This document shows positions 19,355 to 26,923 of a stretch of 64,000 bases of DNA, in pieces. The notes beneath the pieces are model-generated. The model searched no databases and was not told the origin of the DNA. It saw only the letters and a list, made by a program, of their open reading frames with translations. This DNA comes from DASUPK01 sp963728875 (GTDB lineage: Bacteria; Actinomycetota; Thermoleophilia; Solirubrobacterales; 70-9). The DNA lies in NCBI GenBank assembly GCA_963728875.1, contig CAVSLJ010000002.1, forward strand, positions 310,001 to 374,000, in the 5' to 3' direction. How positions within the stretch are numbered: position 1 is the stretch's first letter; each line of letters opens with the position of its first letter. The translations under genes and the position numbers were made by a program.

Positions 19355-19646
19355 CTGCGCACCGGTCCCCGCCGAGGTTCGCTCGGTGGCGGCCCTGCTG
19401 GAGCGCCGCTGGACGCTGGGCACCATCTACGCATGCTCCAGCGGCGCCGCGCGCTTCAACGAGTTCCGGCAGTCGCTGCCCGGGATCTCGCCGACGACCC
19501 TCTCCGACCGCCTCGATCAGCTCGAGGCCGCCGGGATCGTCGAGCGCAGTCTGATCCCGGGCCGCCCTCCGCACGCCGAGTATCGGCTCACGGCGACCGG
19601 GGAGCGGCTCGCCGAGGCGGTCTCAGGGCTGCTCCGCCAGCCCTAG
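19335..19646 (+). CDS. HxlR-family transcriptional regulator
   Basis: The 103 residues are one winged helix of the HxlR type: 'LLERRWTLGTIYACSSGAARFNEFRQSL' region, then 'ISPTTLSDRLDQLEAAGIV' as the recognition part, then the wing 'EYRLTATGERL'. An N-terminal Cys pair ('CRSCAPV') may sense redox or metals. It starts inside the end of lon (20-bp overlap) with GGGGA just upstream, so it is probably co-transcribed with lon. Targets unknown. Confidence 0.85.
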
Positions 19647-19678
19647 CCGTCGCATCTCCAGAGAGCTAGATTCCAGCT

Positions 19679-21343
19679 TTGGCCGCTCGAGGCCCTAGGG
19701 GCGATAGGGGCGTTGTCCACCTCGCGAAGATCGCGCTGATCGCGGGGGTGTACTACGGCTCCGCCAAGCTCGGGCTGAGCCTCGCGTTCGAGACCAAGAG
19801 CGTCACGGCGATCTGGCCCCCGACGGGCATCGCGCTGGCGGCCCTCGTCATCTGGGGGCGATCCGTCTGGCCGGGAGTTGCGCTGGGAGCGTTCCTGGCG
19901 AATCTCTGGACCGGGGTGCCGCTGATCACGGTCGTCGGCATCACCACGGGGAACACCCTGGAAGCCATCGTCGGCGCCTATCTCCTGAGCTGGCTCGCCG
20001 ATTTCAGGCCATCCCTCGAGCGCCTGCGAGACGTGCTCGCCCTCGTATTCCTGGCCGGGATCATCAGCACGGCGATCGCCGCGACGGTGGGGGTCACGAG
20101 TCTGATCGTCGGTGACGAGGTGTCGTTCGACGACTTCGGCTCGGTCTGGCGCACTTGGTGGCTCGGAGACATGGGCGGCGATCTGCTGGTCGCGCCGGTG
20201 CTCATGGTCCTCGTGGCCCAGTGGCCGCTCCGAGGGCTTCCCGGCCGTGCGTTGGAGGCCATGGCGCTGGCCGGTGCGCTGGTCGGAGTGAGCATCTTCG
20301 TGTTCCACCACACAAGCGGCGCCTACCTCATCTTCCCGCTGTTGATCTGGGCGACCCTGCGGTTTTGGCAACCCGGCGCCACGATGGCCGTCCTGACTGT
20401 GGCCGGGATCGCCGTCTACTACACGGCCCACGGGCATGGGCCGTACGTCCGCGGCGACCCGGATGAGAGCCTGCTGCTCGCCCAGACCTTCTTCGGGGTC
20501 GCCGCCATCACCATGATGTCTCTGGGCGCCGTGCTCACCGAGCGCGCCCGCGCCGAGGAGACGGTCGCCTACATCGCGGGGGCGCTGCAGGACGGCCTGC
20601 TTCCACCGGCTCTGCCGGAGATACCGGGCATCGATCTCGCCGCCCGGTTCCGGCCCGTGGGTCAGGACTACCGGGTCGGGGGTGACTTCTATGACGTCTT
20701 CGAGTCGCGCCCCGGGCGCTGGATCGTGGTCGTGGGCGACGTCTCCGGAAAGGGACCGAACGCAGCGGCGGTCACCGGCCTTGCCCGCCACACCCTCCGG
20801 ACGGCGGCCCTGCATGACGACAGCCCCAGTCGCGTTCTGAGCGTTCTCAACGGCGCACTCCGGGAACGGCTCTCCCCCAGGGAGGTCTGCACCGTCGTCT
20901 ACGCGCGCCTGGAGCTCGTGGAGGGAGGGTTCGCCCTCACCGTCTCGAGCGGCGGACATCCGCTTCCGCTCCTGCTCCGAAGCGGCGGAACGGTGCATGA
21001 GGTTGGGGCGCATGGTCTCGTCCTCGGGGCGAACCCGGAGCTTGAGCTTGCGGAGAGCACCGTCACGCTGCGGGCGGGAGACTGCCTGCTGCTCTATACC
21101 GATGGGCTCACGGAGGCCTACGCGCCCGCGTATGCCTCCGTCCGACCCGACATGCAGTCGCTGCTCGAAGCTCATCCGAGCTCGAGCGCAAACGAGATCG
21201 CAGAGGACGTCTATCGCAGGATGCTCGAGTTCAGCCCGTCAGAGCCGCGAGACGACGTCGCGCTCGTCGTGCTTCGCATCGGGGAGGTGGCGCCGGATCG
21301 CCTCGATTCGGCGGCCCACGCCGGCGCCGAGTCCCGCGGATGA
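19679..21343 (+). CDS. MASE1 membrane-sensor SpoIIE-type Ser phosphatase
   Basis: The first 290 residues carry 8-9 helices of the MASE1 sensor type ('TAIWPPTGIALAALV' is its signature). After a short linker the PP2C/SpoIIE domain follows with 'GGDFYDVF', 'VVGDVSGKG' and 'DDVALVVL' holding the metal-binding aspartates. It should dephosphorylate a STAS protein in response to an envelope or metabolic signal. Genes for an RsbW-like kinase and a STAS protein follow with 4-bp overlaps. The start is uncertain: TTG 19679 is the only upstream option that keeps the first helix. Confidence 0.9.
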   Translation: MAARGPRGDRGVVHLAKIALIAGVYYGSAKLGLSLAFETKSVTAIWPPTGIALAALVIWGRSVWPGVALGAFLANLWTGVPLITVVGITTGNTLEAIVGAYLLSWLADFRPSLERLRDVLALVFLAGIISTAIAATVGVTSLIVGDEVSFDDFGSVWRTWWLGDMGGDLLVAPVLMVLVAQWPLRGLPGRALEAMALAGALVGVSIFVFHHTSGAYLIFPLLIWATLRFWQPGATMAVLTVAGIAVYYTAHGHGPYVRGDPDESLLLAQTFFGVAAITMMSLGAVLTERARAEETVAYIAGALQDGLLPPALPEIPGIDLAARFRPVGQDYRVGGDFYDVFESRPGRWIVVVGDVSGKGPNAAAVTGLARHTLRTAALHDDSPSRVLSVLNGALRERLSPREVCTVVYARLELVEGGFALTVSSGGHPLPLLLRSGGTVHEVGAHGLVLGANPELELAESTVTLRAGDCLLLYTDGLTEAYAPAYASVRPDMQSLLEAHPSSSANEIAEDVYRRMLEFSPSEPRDDVALVVLRIGEVAPDRLDSAAHAGAESRG

Positions 21344-21747
21344 CCACGGCGCGCTGGTCATTCGAGGCCACTCGGATTGCACCGGGAAAGGGCAGGCAGG
21401 TGATCCGCGAGTTTGCACTCCCTGCCCAGCCGACGGAACACGCGCTTGGCTCGATCGCGGTGTGCGTCAGCGAGGCGATGACGAATGTCGTGGTGCACGC
21501 CTATCGAAACATGGCCTCCCCGGGTCAGATCGACATGGAAGCGGAGCTCGACGGGGACCTGTTGACGGTTCGGGTGAGCGACCAGGGTCACGGCCTTGAG
21601 CCGAGGATCGACAGCCCTGGGCTTGGACTGGGCCTGCCGCTGATCTCCAAGTTCTCCGCCGCCTCGGAGATCGCCTCCTCCGATGACGGCGGGACGGAGG
21701 TCGTGATGCGATTCGATCTGCGCGAGCGGGGAGACGGCGGCCGGTGA
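21340..21747 (+). CDS. RsbW-like anti-sigma factor / Ser kinase
   Basis: This 135-residue GHKL ATPase has an N box 'VSEAMTNVVVHAY', the G1 box 'VSDQGHGLEP' and the G2-like 'GLGLGLPLISKF', as in RsbW/SpoIIAB. It would bind a sigma factor or phosphorylate the STAS partner. ATGA overlap with the phosphatase gene and GTGA overlap with the STAS gene show strict co-translation. No sigma-B type gene is adjacent, so the output sigma or other target must lie elsewhere. Confidence 0.92.
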   Translation: MTTARWSFEATRIAPGKGRQVIREFALPAQPTEHALGSIAVCVSEAMTNVVVHAYRNMASPGQIDMEAELDGDLLTVRVSDQGHGLEPRIDSPGLGLGLPLISKFSAASEIASSDDGGTEVVMRFDLRERGDGGR

Positions 21748-22079
21748 CGTCATTCTCGGCCGTCGTCATCGAGTCGCCCGGCGCTGCTCGTTTGATCCTG
21801 CGCGGCGAGCTCGACGCTGCGTCCGTCCGAACGGCGGACAGCACCCTTCGCGGGTTGCTCGATGGGAGGTTGGACCGCGTCACCCTCGACCTCAGGGAGC
21901 TGGACTTCATCGACTCGACGGGAGTCAAGTTCCTGATCGACGGCAGAGATGCCGCCCGCAAGCACGGAATCGGGATCGGACTTGCCTATGACGGGGGCGT
22001 CGTCGAGCGCGTCCTCACCGTCTCCGGGGTGGCGACGCTCTTCGAGCGCCAGGTCGACGGTGGCCCCTCGCCCAATTGA
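21744..22079 (+). CDS. STAS-domain anti-anti-sigma factor
   Basis: This is a 111-residue STAS protein; 'LDFIDSTGVKFL' contains the Ser that RsbW-like kinases phosphorylate. The GTG start shares GTGA with the kinase stop. With the two preceding genes it forms a complete partner switch: the phosphatase reactivates STAS, STAS captures the kinase, and the target of the kinase is released. Confidence 0.92.
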   Translation: MTSFSAVVIESPGAARLILRGELDAASVRTADSTLRGLLDGRLDRVTLDLRELDFIDSTGVKFLIDGRDAARKHGIGIGLAYDGGVVERVLTVSGVATLFERQVDGGPSPN

Positions 22080-22080
22080 C

Positions 22081-22428
22081 CTAGGACTGGTTCAGGCTCA
22101 CAGCCGCGCGGATCAACGCCTTGAACGCGTCCTCGTCGATTCCCTCGCCCTCGCGGATGTCGATCGCGCGCCGCGTCTTGCCTTCCAGGCTCGAGTTGAA
22201 CAGACCCGAAGGGTCCTCAAGCGATGCGCCCTTGGCGAAGGTCAGCTTGACGGCGGTCTTGTACGTCTCACCGGTGCAGATCATTCCGTCGTGTGACCAC
22301 ACCGGGACCCCTTCTGGTTGTGAAGGCTTCTTCCACTTCCTCTCCTCGACCACATCGGGGTCGGCCTGCTCGATCAGGTCACGGAGCCGGGAGAGCATCT
22401 CGACGCGCCAGTCGTCCTGATCCGTCAT
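22081..22428 (-). CDS. DUF1801 domain protein (second of pair)
   Basis: The 115 residues carry a YdhG-like DUF1801 fold; conserved-looking blocks are 'PVWSHDGMICTGETYK', 'VKLTFAKGASLEDP' and 'TRRAIDI'. Function of the family is not known; some members are called iron chaperone-like. The ATG at 22428 overlaps the preceding stop by one base (TGATG), so it is the second gene of a two-gene operon under the MarR-divergent promoter. Confidence 0.8.
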   Translation of the reverse strand: MTDQDDWRVEMLSRLRDLIEQADPDVVEERKWKKPSQPEGVPVWSHDGMICTGETYKTAVKLTFAKGASLEDPSGLFNSSLEGKTRRAIDIREGEGIDEDAFKALIRAAVSLNQS

Positions 22429-22841
22429 CAGCTCACCGCCTTCTTCACGAGCGCGCCGATCTTCTTCTCTTCCGCGACGGTCAACTCGCTCAGCGCGAAG
22501 GACGTCGGCCACATGTGGCCCTGGTCAAGGTTCGCCCTGCCGCTGAAGCCCAGCGTCGCGTACCGCGCCTTGAACTTGTCCGCGCTCTGGAAGAAGCAGA
22601 CGACCTTGCCGTCCTCGTCGGCATACGCTGGCATCCCGTACCAGGTTCTCGGCGCGAGGGCCGGCGCACTGGCCTTGACGAGGGCATGGAGCCGCTCGGC
22701 CATGACGCGATCTGACTTCGGCATTTCGGCGATCTTGGCGAGCACTTCGCTCTCGCCGTCGGCATTGCGCTCTGCCGCCTTCAGCTCCCGGGCGCGCTCC
22801 TTCATCGCAGCTCGTTCCTCGGTCGTGAATCCCTTGGCCAT
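22428..22841 (-). CDS. DUF1801 domain protein (first of pair)
   Basis: The 137-residue protein opens with a charged helix ('MAKGFTTEERAAMKERAREL') and continues as DUF1801 with 'WYGMPAYADEDGKVVCFFQ' and 'ARYATLGFSG'. ATG 22841 has GGAGGTG seven bases upstream, so the longer frame is rejected. It shares a divergent promoter region with the MarR gene, whose product is the likely regulator. Biochemical role unknown. Confidence 0.82.
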   Translation of the reverse strand: MAKGFTTEERAAMKERARELKAAERNADGESEVLAKIAEMPKSDRVMAERLHALVKASAPALAPRTWYGMPAYADEDGKVVCFFQSADKFKARYATLGFSGRANLDQGHMWPTSFALSELTVAEEKKIGALVKKAVS

Positions 22842-22881
22842 TGCGAAGCACCTCCGTGCCGGTTTCCGTTTGAGCAATTAG

Positions 22882-22894
22882 TTTGTAGCACAAA
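22882..22894. promoter_or_regulatory. Putative MarR operator
   Basis: TTTGT-AGC-ACAAA is a perfect 5-bp inverted repeat in an AT-rich stretch that stands out from the GC-rich surroundings. It lies between the DUF1801 operon and the marR gene, where an autoregulating MarR protein would bind. A TTGACG hexamer follows at 22898. Confidence 0.5.
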
Positions 22895-22933
22895 TTATTG
22901 ACGCCACGTATTAAACGTGACAAGATCGGGGAG

Positions 22934-23410
22934 ATGGAGGGCGGCACCGACACCGACTTCGAGATCGCCGAGTTCGCCGGCCAGCTCTTCTTCCGGCTCT
23001 GGCGGGCCTCGCATACGCGGGTGTCCGAAGCGCTGGGGTCGATCGGCCTGACGCCTGCGCTCTTCGGGGTGCTCAACGTTCTCGCGGCACGCGATGGCGC
23101 AATTCAGCAGGAGCTGGGCTCGACGATGGGCATCGACCCGAGCACGATGGTCTCGCTGATCGACCAGCTCGAGAGCGCGGGGTTGGCCAAGCGACGCCCC
23201 CATCCGCGGGATCGGCGCGCCCGCCAGGTCTCGATCACCCCGAAGGGCCGCCGGCTCCTCCAGCGCGCCCGGAAGCTGGCCCTCGAGGCAGAGGACGAGG
23301 TGCTTGGCGGGCTCACCGCGGCGGAGCGCCGAGAATTGCTGACGCTGCTGCGACGCGCGTTCAGCTCAGCGCCGCCCCAGCCCCTGTGGAGCGCGGCGGA
23401 GGGGAACTAG
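22934..23410 (+). CDS. MarR-family transcriptional regulator
   Basis: The 158-residue winged-helix regulator has helix-turn-helix 'QQELGSTMGIDPSTMVSLIDQLESAGL' (given in part: IDPSTMVSLIDQL) and wing 'RRPHPRDRRARQVSITPKG', both typical of MarR. It should dimerise and bind the inverted repeat at 22882-22894, controlling itself and the divergent DUF1801 pair; this is inferred from position. ATG 22934 is the only ATG before the domain and has GGGGAG immediately in front; TTG 22898 is an alternative. Confidence 0.85.
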   Translation: MEGGTDTDFEIAEFAGQLFFRLWRASHTRVSEALGSIGLTPALFGVLNVLAARDGAIQQELGSTMGIDPSTMVSLIDQLESAGLAKRRPHPRDRRARQVSITPKGRRLLQRARKLALEAEDEVLGGLTAAERRELLTLLRRAFSSAPPQPLWSAAEGN

Positions 23411-23420
23411 TGCTCATGGC

Positions 23421-24794
23421 TCAGGCGGCCGCGAGCTCCGGCGCCCGCAGGAGGTCGATGAGGGTGTAGCGGCCGGGCTGGGCGCTCGGCAGGGTCGGCC
23501 GCCAGTCCGGCCGGGCGCCGCGAAAGCCCTCCGGGTCAGCGTCGACGATCCCGACCAGCACCTCGCCGACGATCCGTCCGCCCACCTCCCCGAGGCGGTC
23601 GCCGTCATGGCGGGCGCCGGCTTCGCGCAGGATGTAGAACCAGAGAGGCGTCTCGCCGTCCCAGCCATGTTCGGCCAGACCGCACTCGGCGGCCGACAGC
23701 GGCTCGACACCGAGCGCGCGGGCGACCGCCTCGCCCGAGGGCAGTTTGGTCGCCAGTCCGCGCTGGAGGTCACGAGTCGCGAGCGACCGGTAGGCGTCGT
23801 CGTCGACCTCGCCGCTGATCGCCGGCGGCAGGTTGATCAGCGATTTGGGCAGGCGCCCGTCGATCCGCTTCGCCCGCTGCGCCGCCGCTCGCCCGGGGAC
23901 GTCGAAGAGCAGGGACCAGTCGACCGCCTTCTCCGGGCCCACGGGCGCGAATCCGATCAGGTCCGGGAACACCGGCAGGTCACCCTGCCCATCGTTGATG
24001 CGGTAGCGGTGACGGATCTGCGAGTGGCCGTAGCGGTATGCGGCGTCGGCGAACTCGAACGGGATGAACGGCTCGCCGTCGATCCGGTACAGGTCGCCGC
24101 CGCGGTCGAGCAGGCGCTCGGCGAGCTCGGCTCCGACCAGGCTCGGGAGGAAGTCGTGCAGGAGCACCCACTGGTAGTGCCAGGTGAGCGAGAGCCGCGC
24201 CTCGTCGAAGACCGACGCCTCGGGCTCGCCGTCGGCGCGCAGCCGGTCGACGAGCAGGTCGTGGGCGCGCAGGAAGGCGACGTGGAGCTGGTTCATGAAC
24301 AGGTGGCTGTCGTTGCGCGGGTCCCCGATCAGCGCAACGGCCTCGGCGTTCCGGGGCACGTCGACGCCGCCGTCGCCGAGCAGCAGCCGGGCCGGGTCAT
24401 CGCGCTCGTACAGGTATGGCGAGCCGACCGGCCCGCCGCCGTACACGGACTCGAGGTTCGCGCGCGGGGTGCGGGAATTGCGCAGCGCGCTGGGATCGGC
24501 CCGATCGACGAGCGGGGAGCGATCGGCGGTGATGTCGTGGGCGACGAACTGCCCGAAGAACGGCCATCCGGCTTCGACCGAGGAGTCGTCGCCACCGCCG
24601 GCCTCGAGCGGGCCACCGTCGCAGGGGCCGCCGAGGACCCCGAGCGCGTGCAGTTTGGCCTCATCGGCCTCCAGCGGCGCCAGGGTCTCGAACAGCGGGC
24701 GATAGCGGCCGCCGTCCATCGAAGCGCCGCCGGCGCGACCGGGCGCCAGGCACTGGTCGCGGACCGCCGGATGGCTGACGGAGGTGCTCAACAT
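23421..24794 (-). CDS. Animal-type haem peroxidase family protein
   Basis: The 457-residue protein has the distal His in 'FGQFVAHDIT' near residue 85, the Asn/Arg-rich helix 'LFMNQLHVAFLRAHD' and the proximal His in 'YRYGHSQIRHRY'. These are the marks of the myeloperoxidase/cyclooxygenase superfamily in its short bacterial form. No signal peptide is seen, so it may act in the cytoplasm or leave by another route. Natural substrates of bacterial members are mostly unknown. The ATG start is kept because residues before Met26 still resemble the family N-terminus. Confidence 0.85.
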   Translation of the reverse strand: MLSTSVSHPAVRDQCLAPGRAGGASMDGGRYRPLFETLAPLEADEAKLHALGVLGGPCDGGPLEAGGGDDSSVEAGWPFFGQFVAHDITADRSPLVDRADPSALRNSRTPRANLESVYGGGPVGSPYLYERDDPARLLLGDGGVDVPRNAEAVALIGDPRNDSHLFMNQLHVAFLRAHDLLVDRLRADGEPEASVFDEARLSLTWHYQWVLLHDFLPSLVGAELAERLLDRGGDLYRIDGEPFIPFEFADAAYRYGHSQIRHRYRINDGQGDLPVFPDLIGFAPVGPEKAVDWSLLFDVPGRAAAQRAKRIDGRLPKSLINLPPAISGEVDDDAYRSLATRDLQRGLATKLPSGEAVARALGVEPLSAAECGLAEHGWDGETPLWFYILREAGARHDGDRLGEVGGRIVGEVLVGIVDADPEGFRGARPDWRPTLPSAQPGRYTLIDLLRAPELAAA

Positions 24795-24816
24795 GCGTCT
24801 GCCGAGGAGCGTCCGG

Positions 24817-25254
24817 TTAGAAGTGCTGGGGCGGCTGGGCGGCGATCGCCTCGACGAACTCGCCGGTCGTGTCCGCCGTGGCGTGGTTGGCGATGTCCGC
24901 CTCGGTGATGATGCCGCTCAGCTTCTTGTCGTCGTCCAGGACGCAGAGGCGCTTGACGGCGTGCTCGCGCATCGTGCCGAGCGCCTCGTCGAACGACGCG
25001 TCGGCGGCGATCCAGTGCACCGTTCCCTGGGCGAGCTCTCCGCACGTGCTGCCCAGGTCGCGTCCCTGGGCGAGCGCCTTCACCACGATGTCGCGGTCGG
25101 TGAGCATGCCCTTCAGGCGATCGTCATCGCCGCAGATCGGCAGCGATCCGACGTCGAGCTCCGCCATGCGCTTCGCCGCGTCGAGCAACGTCTTGCTCTC
25201 GCCGATGCACTCAGCGCCCTCGTGCATGGCGTCACTCACCTTGCTGTCTGCCAT
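24817..25254 (-). CDS. CBS-domain pair protein
   Basis: The 145 residues hold two CBS motifs: 'VGSLPICGDDDRLKGMLTDRDI' (about 35-57, part) and 'VKRLCVLDDDKKLSGIITEADI' (about 99-120, part). Together they form a Bateman module that binds adenine nucleotides. Stand-alone CBS proteins usually act as energy sensors for unknown partners. ATG 25254 has GGAGG at good spacing. It is downstream of the TIR protein gene on the same strand. Confidence 0.88.
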   Translation of the reverse strand: MADSKVSDAMHEGAECIGESKTLLDAAKRMAELDVGSLPICGDDDRLKGMLTDRDIVVKALAQGRDLGSTCGELAQGTVHWIAADASFDEALGTMREHAVKRLCVLDDDKKLSGIITEADIANHATADTTGEFVEAIAAQPPQHF

Positions 25255-25310
25255 TGCGGAACCTCCTTGCTCGCTGGAGGTCCGATCCTACTCTCGACCG
25301 AATACCGGCT

Positions 25311-26246
25311 TCAGGAGCTCGCGATCGATTCCCAGCGCTTGAGCCGTTCGGCGATCAGCTTCGCGCGCCGGCCGTCGTCCTCGCCGTCCAGGATGGCCGC
25401 GTCCTCGGGCTCGGCACGGACGTAGACGCCTGACGTTCGCGCGTTGAGCTCGGGCGAGTTCTCCGATCGCGTCGTCCAATACCCGGCCGCCCGATCCGTC
25501 GTCTCGATCAGGATCTCCCCCGTTCCGTATAGCTGCGGCGCGTTCGGGTCCCGAGGCCGCTCCCCGTTCCAGTAGTAGAAGACTCCCGAAGGGTCCGACC
25601 TCTCCTTGGTCGCTTCGCTCCAGTACCGAACGGACACCGTGCCGTCCTCCTGCCATCCGCGGCCGGACACCTCCAGTGACCCGTTGCGGTCTCGCGAGAT
25701 TCGCACGAGGCTCACGGCGGAGGGCTCCTCCGAGGTGCGCTCGGTCAGGGAGAACTGCCACCAGGCGCCCTCGATCCGGGCGAGGCGGCCCTCGCTCTCG
25801 ATCGCATTACGGAGCTTCTCGTTGACGCTTCTCATCTCGGCTGCGGTCGTCGCCGGGTCGTAACGAACGCTGGTGAGACCGAGGAGGTCGCTGGGAAGCT
25901 TCGCGCCGTTCGCGTGGAGGATGAAAGTGCGGCGCATGCCGAGGGCACTGCCGAACAGCCCGGCCTCGAAGACCACGTTGTCGCGCGGTGAGGCCTGCCC
26001 TTGCTCTGGATCGACGGTGGGGTCGCTCTCGGTCGTCCAGTCGTCACGCGCGAACACGAACGCCGCGAAATCGACCTCCCGCGTCAGGTCGATCAGCCGC
26101 TGCAACGTCGTCGTCCCCGGATTGAACGAGGTCGTCCAGGGCTCCACGTCCGCGACGCCTTCGAGCCCACGCGTCAGAGCCTTGAGGAGCTTCTCCTGTT
26201 TTCCCGAAGAGCCGAGGAAAATGCGCGGCTTGCCTGTGCCGTCCAC
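25311..26246 (-). CDS. TIR-like (CAP12/Pycsar-type) nucleotide-binding protein with C-terminal beta domain
   Basis: Residues 1-130 match the TIR-like domain of CBASS/Pycsar effectors. It opens with 'KPRIFLGSSGKQEKLL', then 'LTREVDFAAFVFARDD', 'RDNVVFEAGLFGSALG' (with the putative catalytic Glu of NADases) and 'LPSDLLGL'. Residues about 160-285 are strand-rich ('WWQFSLTER', 'LEVSGRGWQEDG', 'GVFYYWNGE', 'GTGEILIE') and look like a small beta-barrel, possibly a ligand sensor. No CD-NTase, cyclase or other defence gene is adjacent. GTG start. A role in NAD+ depletion on infection is inference from the family. Confidence 0.75.
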   Translation of the reverse strand: MDGTGKPRIFLGSSGKQEKLLKALTRGLEGVADVEPWTTSFNPGTTTLQRLIDLTREVDFAAFVFARDDWTTESDPTVDPEQGQASPRDNVVFEAGLFGSALGMRRTFILHANGAKLPSDLLGLTSVRYDPATTAAEMRSVNEKLRNAIESEGRLARIEGAWWQFSLTERTSEEPSAVSLVRISRDRNGSLEVSGRGWQEDGTVSVRYWSEATKERSDPSGVFYYWNGERPRDPNAPQLYGTGEILIETTDRAAGYWTTRSENSPELNARTSGVYVRAEPEDAAILDGEDDGRRAKLIAERLKRWESIASS

Positions 26247-26288
26247 CAGACGCCGAAAATATCGGAAGACGCCCCGATTGGAGGTGTT

Positions 26289-26747
26289 CTACCCCCGGTG
26301 GCTGGGACGACAGATCATGATGGGGAGATCCGCATGGTGCGCAACGGCGGTCGCGACGCTCCCCATGACCGCCGAGCCGACCGATCCGCGTCCATGCGAG
26401 CCGAGGACGATCAGTCCGACCCCGAGCTCCTTCGCTGCGTCGAGAATGGCCTGCCAGGTGCGCACACCTTCGCGAACCGCCGAACTTGCCTCAAACCCGG
26501 CCGACTCGGCAAGGGCCGCTCCCTCGTCGGCCGTCTTCGCCGCTTCGGCCTGGACATGTTCGATCATGTCGGAGGGCACCACCCCCGCCGGCACACCCCA
26601 GAAGGGAATGCCCGCAAGCGGCTCATACGCCGCGAGGACAACGGCCTTTCGGCCCGCCCGTAGCTCAGCACCCGCCTGTTCGATCGCTTGCTTTGCGTGA
26701 TCCGAGCCGTCGTAGGCGATCAGGATTGGCTTGTCGTCGACCGGCAC
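26289..26747 (-). CDS. Universal stress protein (UspA family)
   Basis: The 152 residues form one Usp domain: 'ILIAYDGSDHAKQAI' at the start and the ATP-binding pattern 'GLIVLGSHGRGSVGSAVMGSV' near the end (G-2x-G-9x-GS; shown in part as GSHGRGSVGSAVMGS). Family members bind ATP and help cells survive stress. GTG 26747 is preceded by AAAGGAG at five bases and is preferred over the long upstream frame, which runs through a tRNA remnant. Confidence 0.92.
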   Translation of the reverse strand: MPVDDKPILIAYDGSDHAKQAIEQAGAELRAGRKAVVLAAYEPLAGIPFWGVPAGVVPSDMIEHVQAEAAKTADEGAALAESAGFEASSAVREGVRTWQAILDAAKELGVGLIVLGSHGRGSVGSAVMGSVATAVAHHADLPIMICRPSHRG

Positions 26748-26805
26748 TTGCGCTCCTTTCGTGTTGAGTCTCAGCCCCACCTCGATCTGCAGGAGGAAGG
26801 CGTTG

Positions 26806-26842
26806 CAGGGAGGGATTCGAATGCCCGACCCGCGGATTATGA
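26806..26842 (-). repeat. Diverged tRNA-Met 3'-end copy (outermost att-like site)
   Basis: The stretch from GGAGGGATTCGAA to GCGGATTATGA matches the 3' part of tRNA-Met at 44427 with several changes, including CCCCC to TGCCC. It has the same orientation as the intact gene and marks the left limit of the tRNA-delimited region. It could also be a remnant of a different tRNA. Confidence 0.5.
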
Positions 26843-26923
26843 CCCTAGCCATGCAGGGGTTTGAAGGTCGGGGAGGACCGTCAAACCCGCCGTGGTAGCT
26901 TGCACTCGGCGAGGGATAAGAGC

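Noticed and set aside
25311..26246. A complete CBASS or Pycsar operon
   Set aside because: No CD-NTase, cyclase, Cap2/Cap3 or second effector gene is found within several kb on either side.
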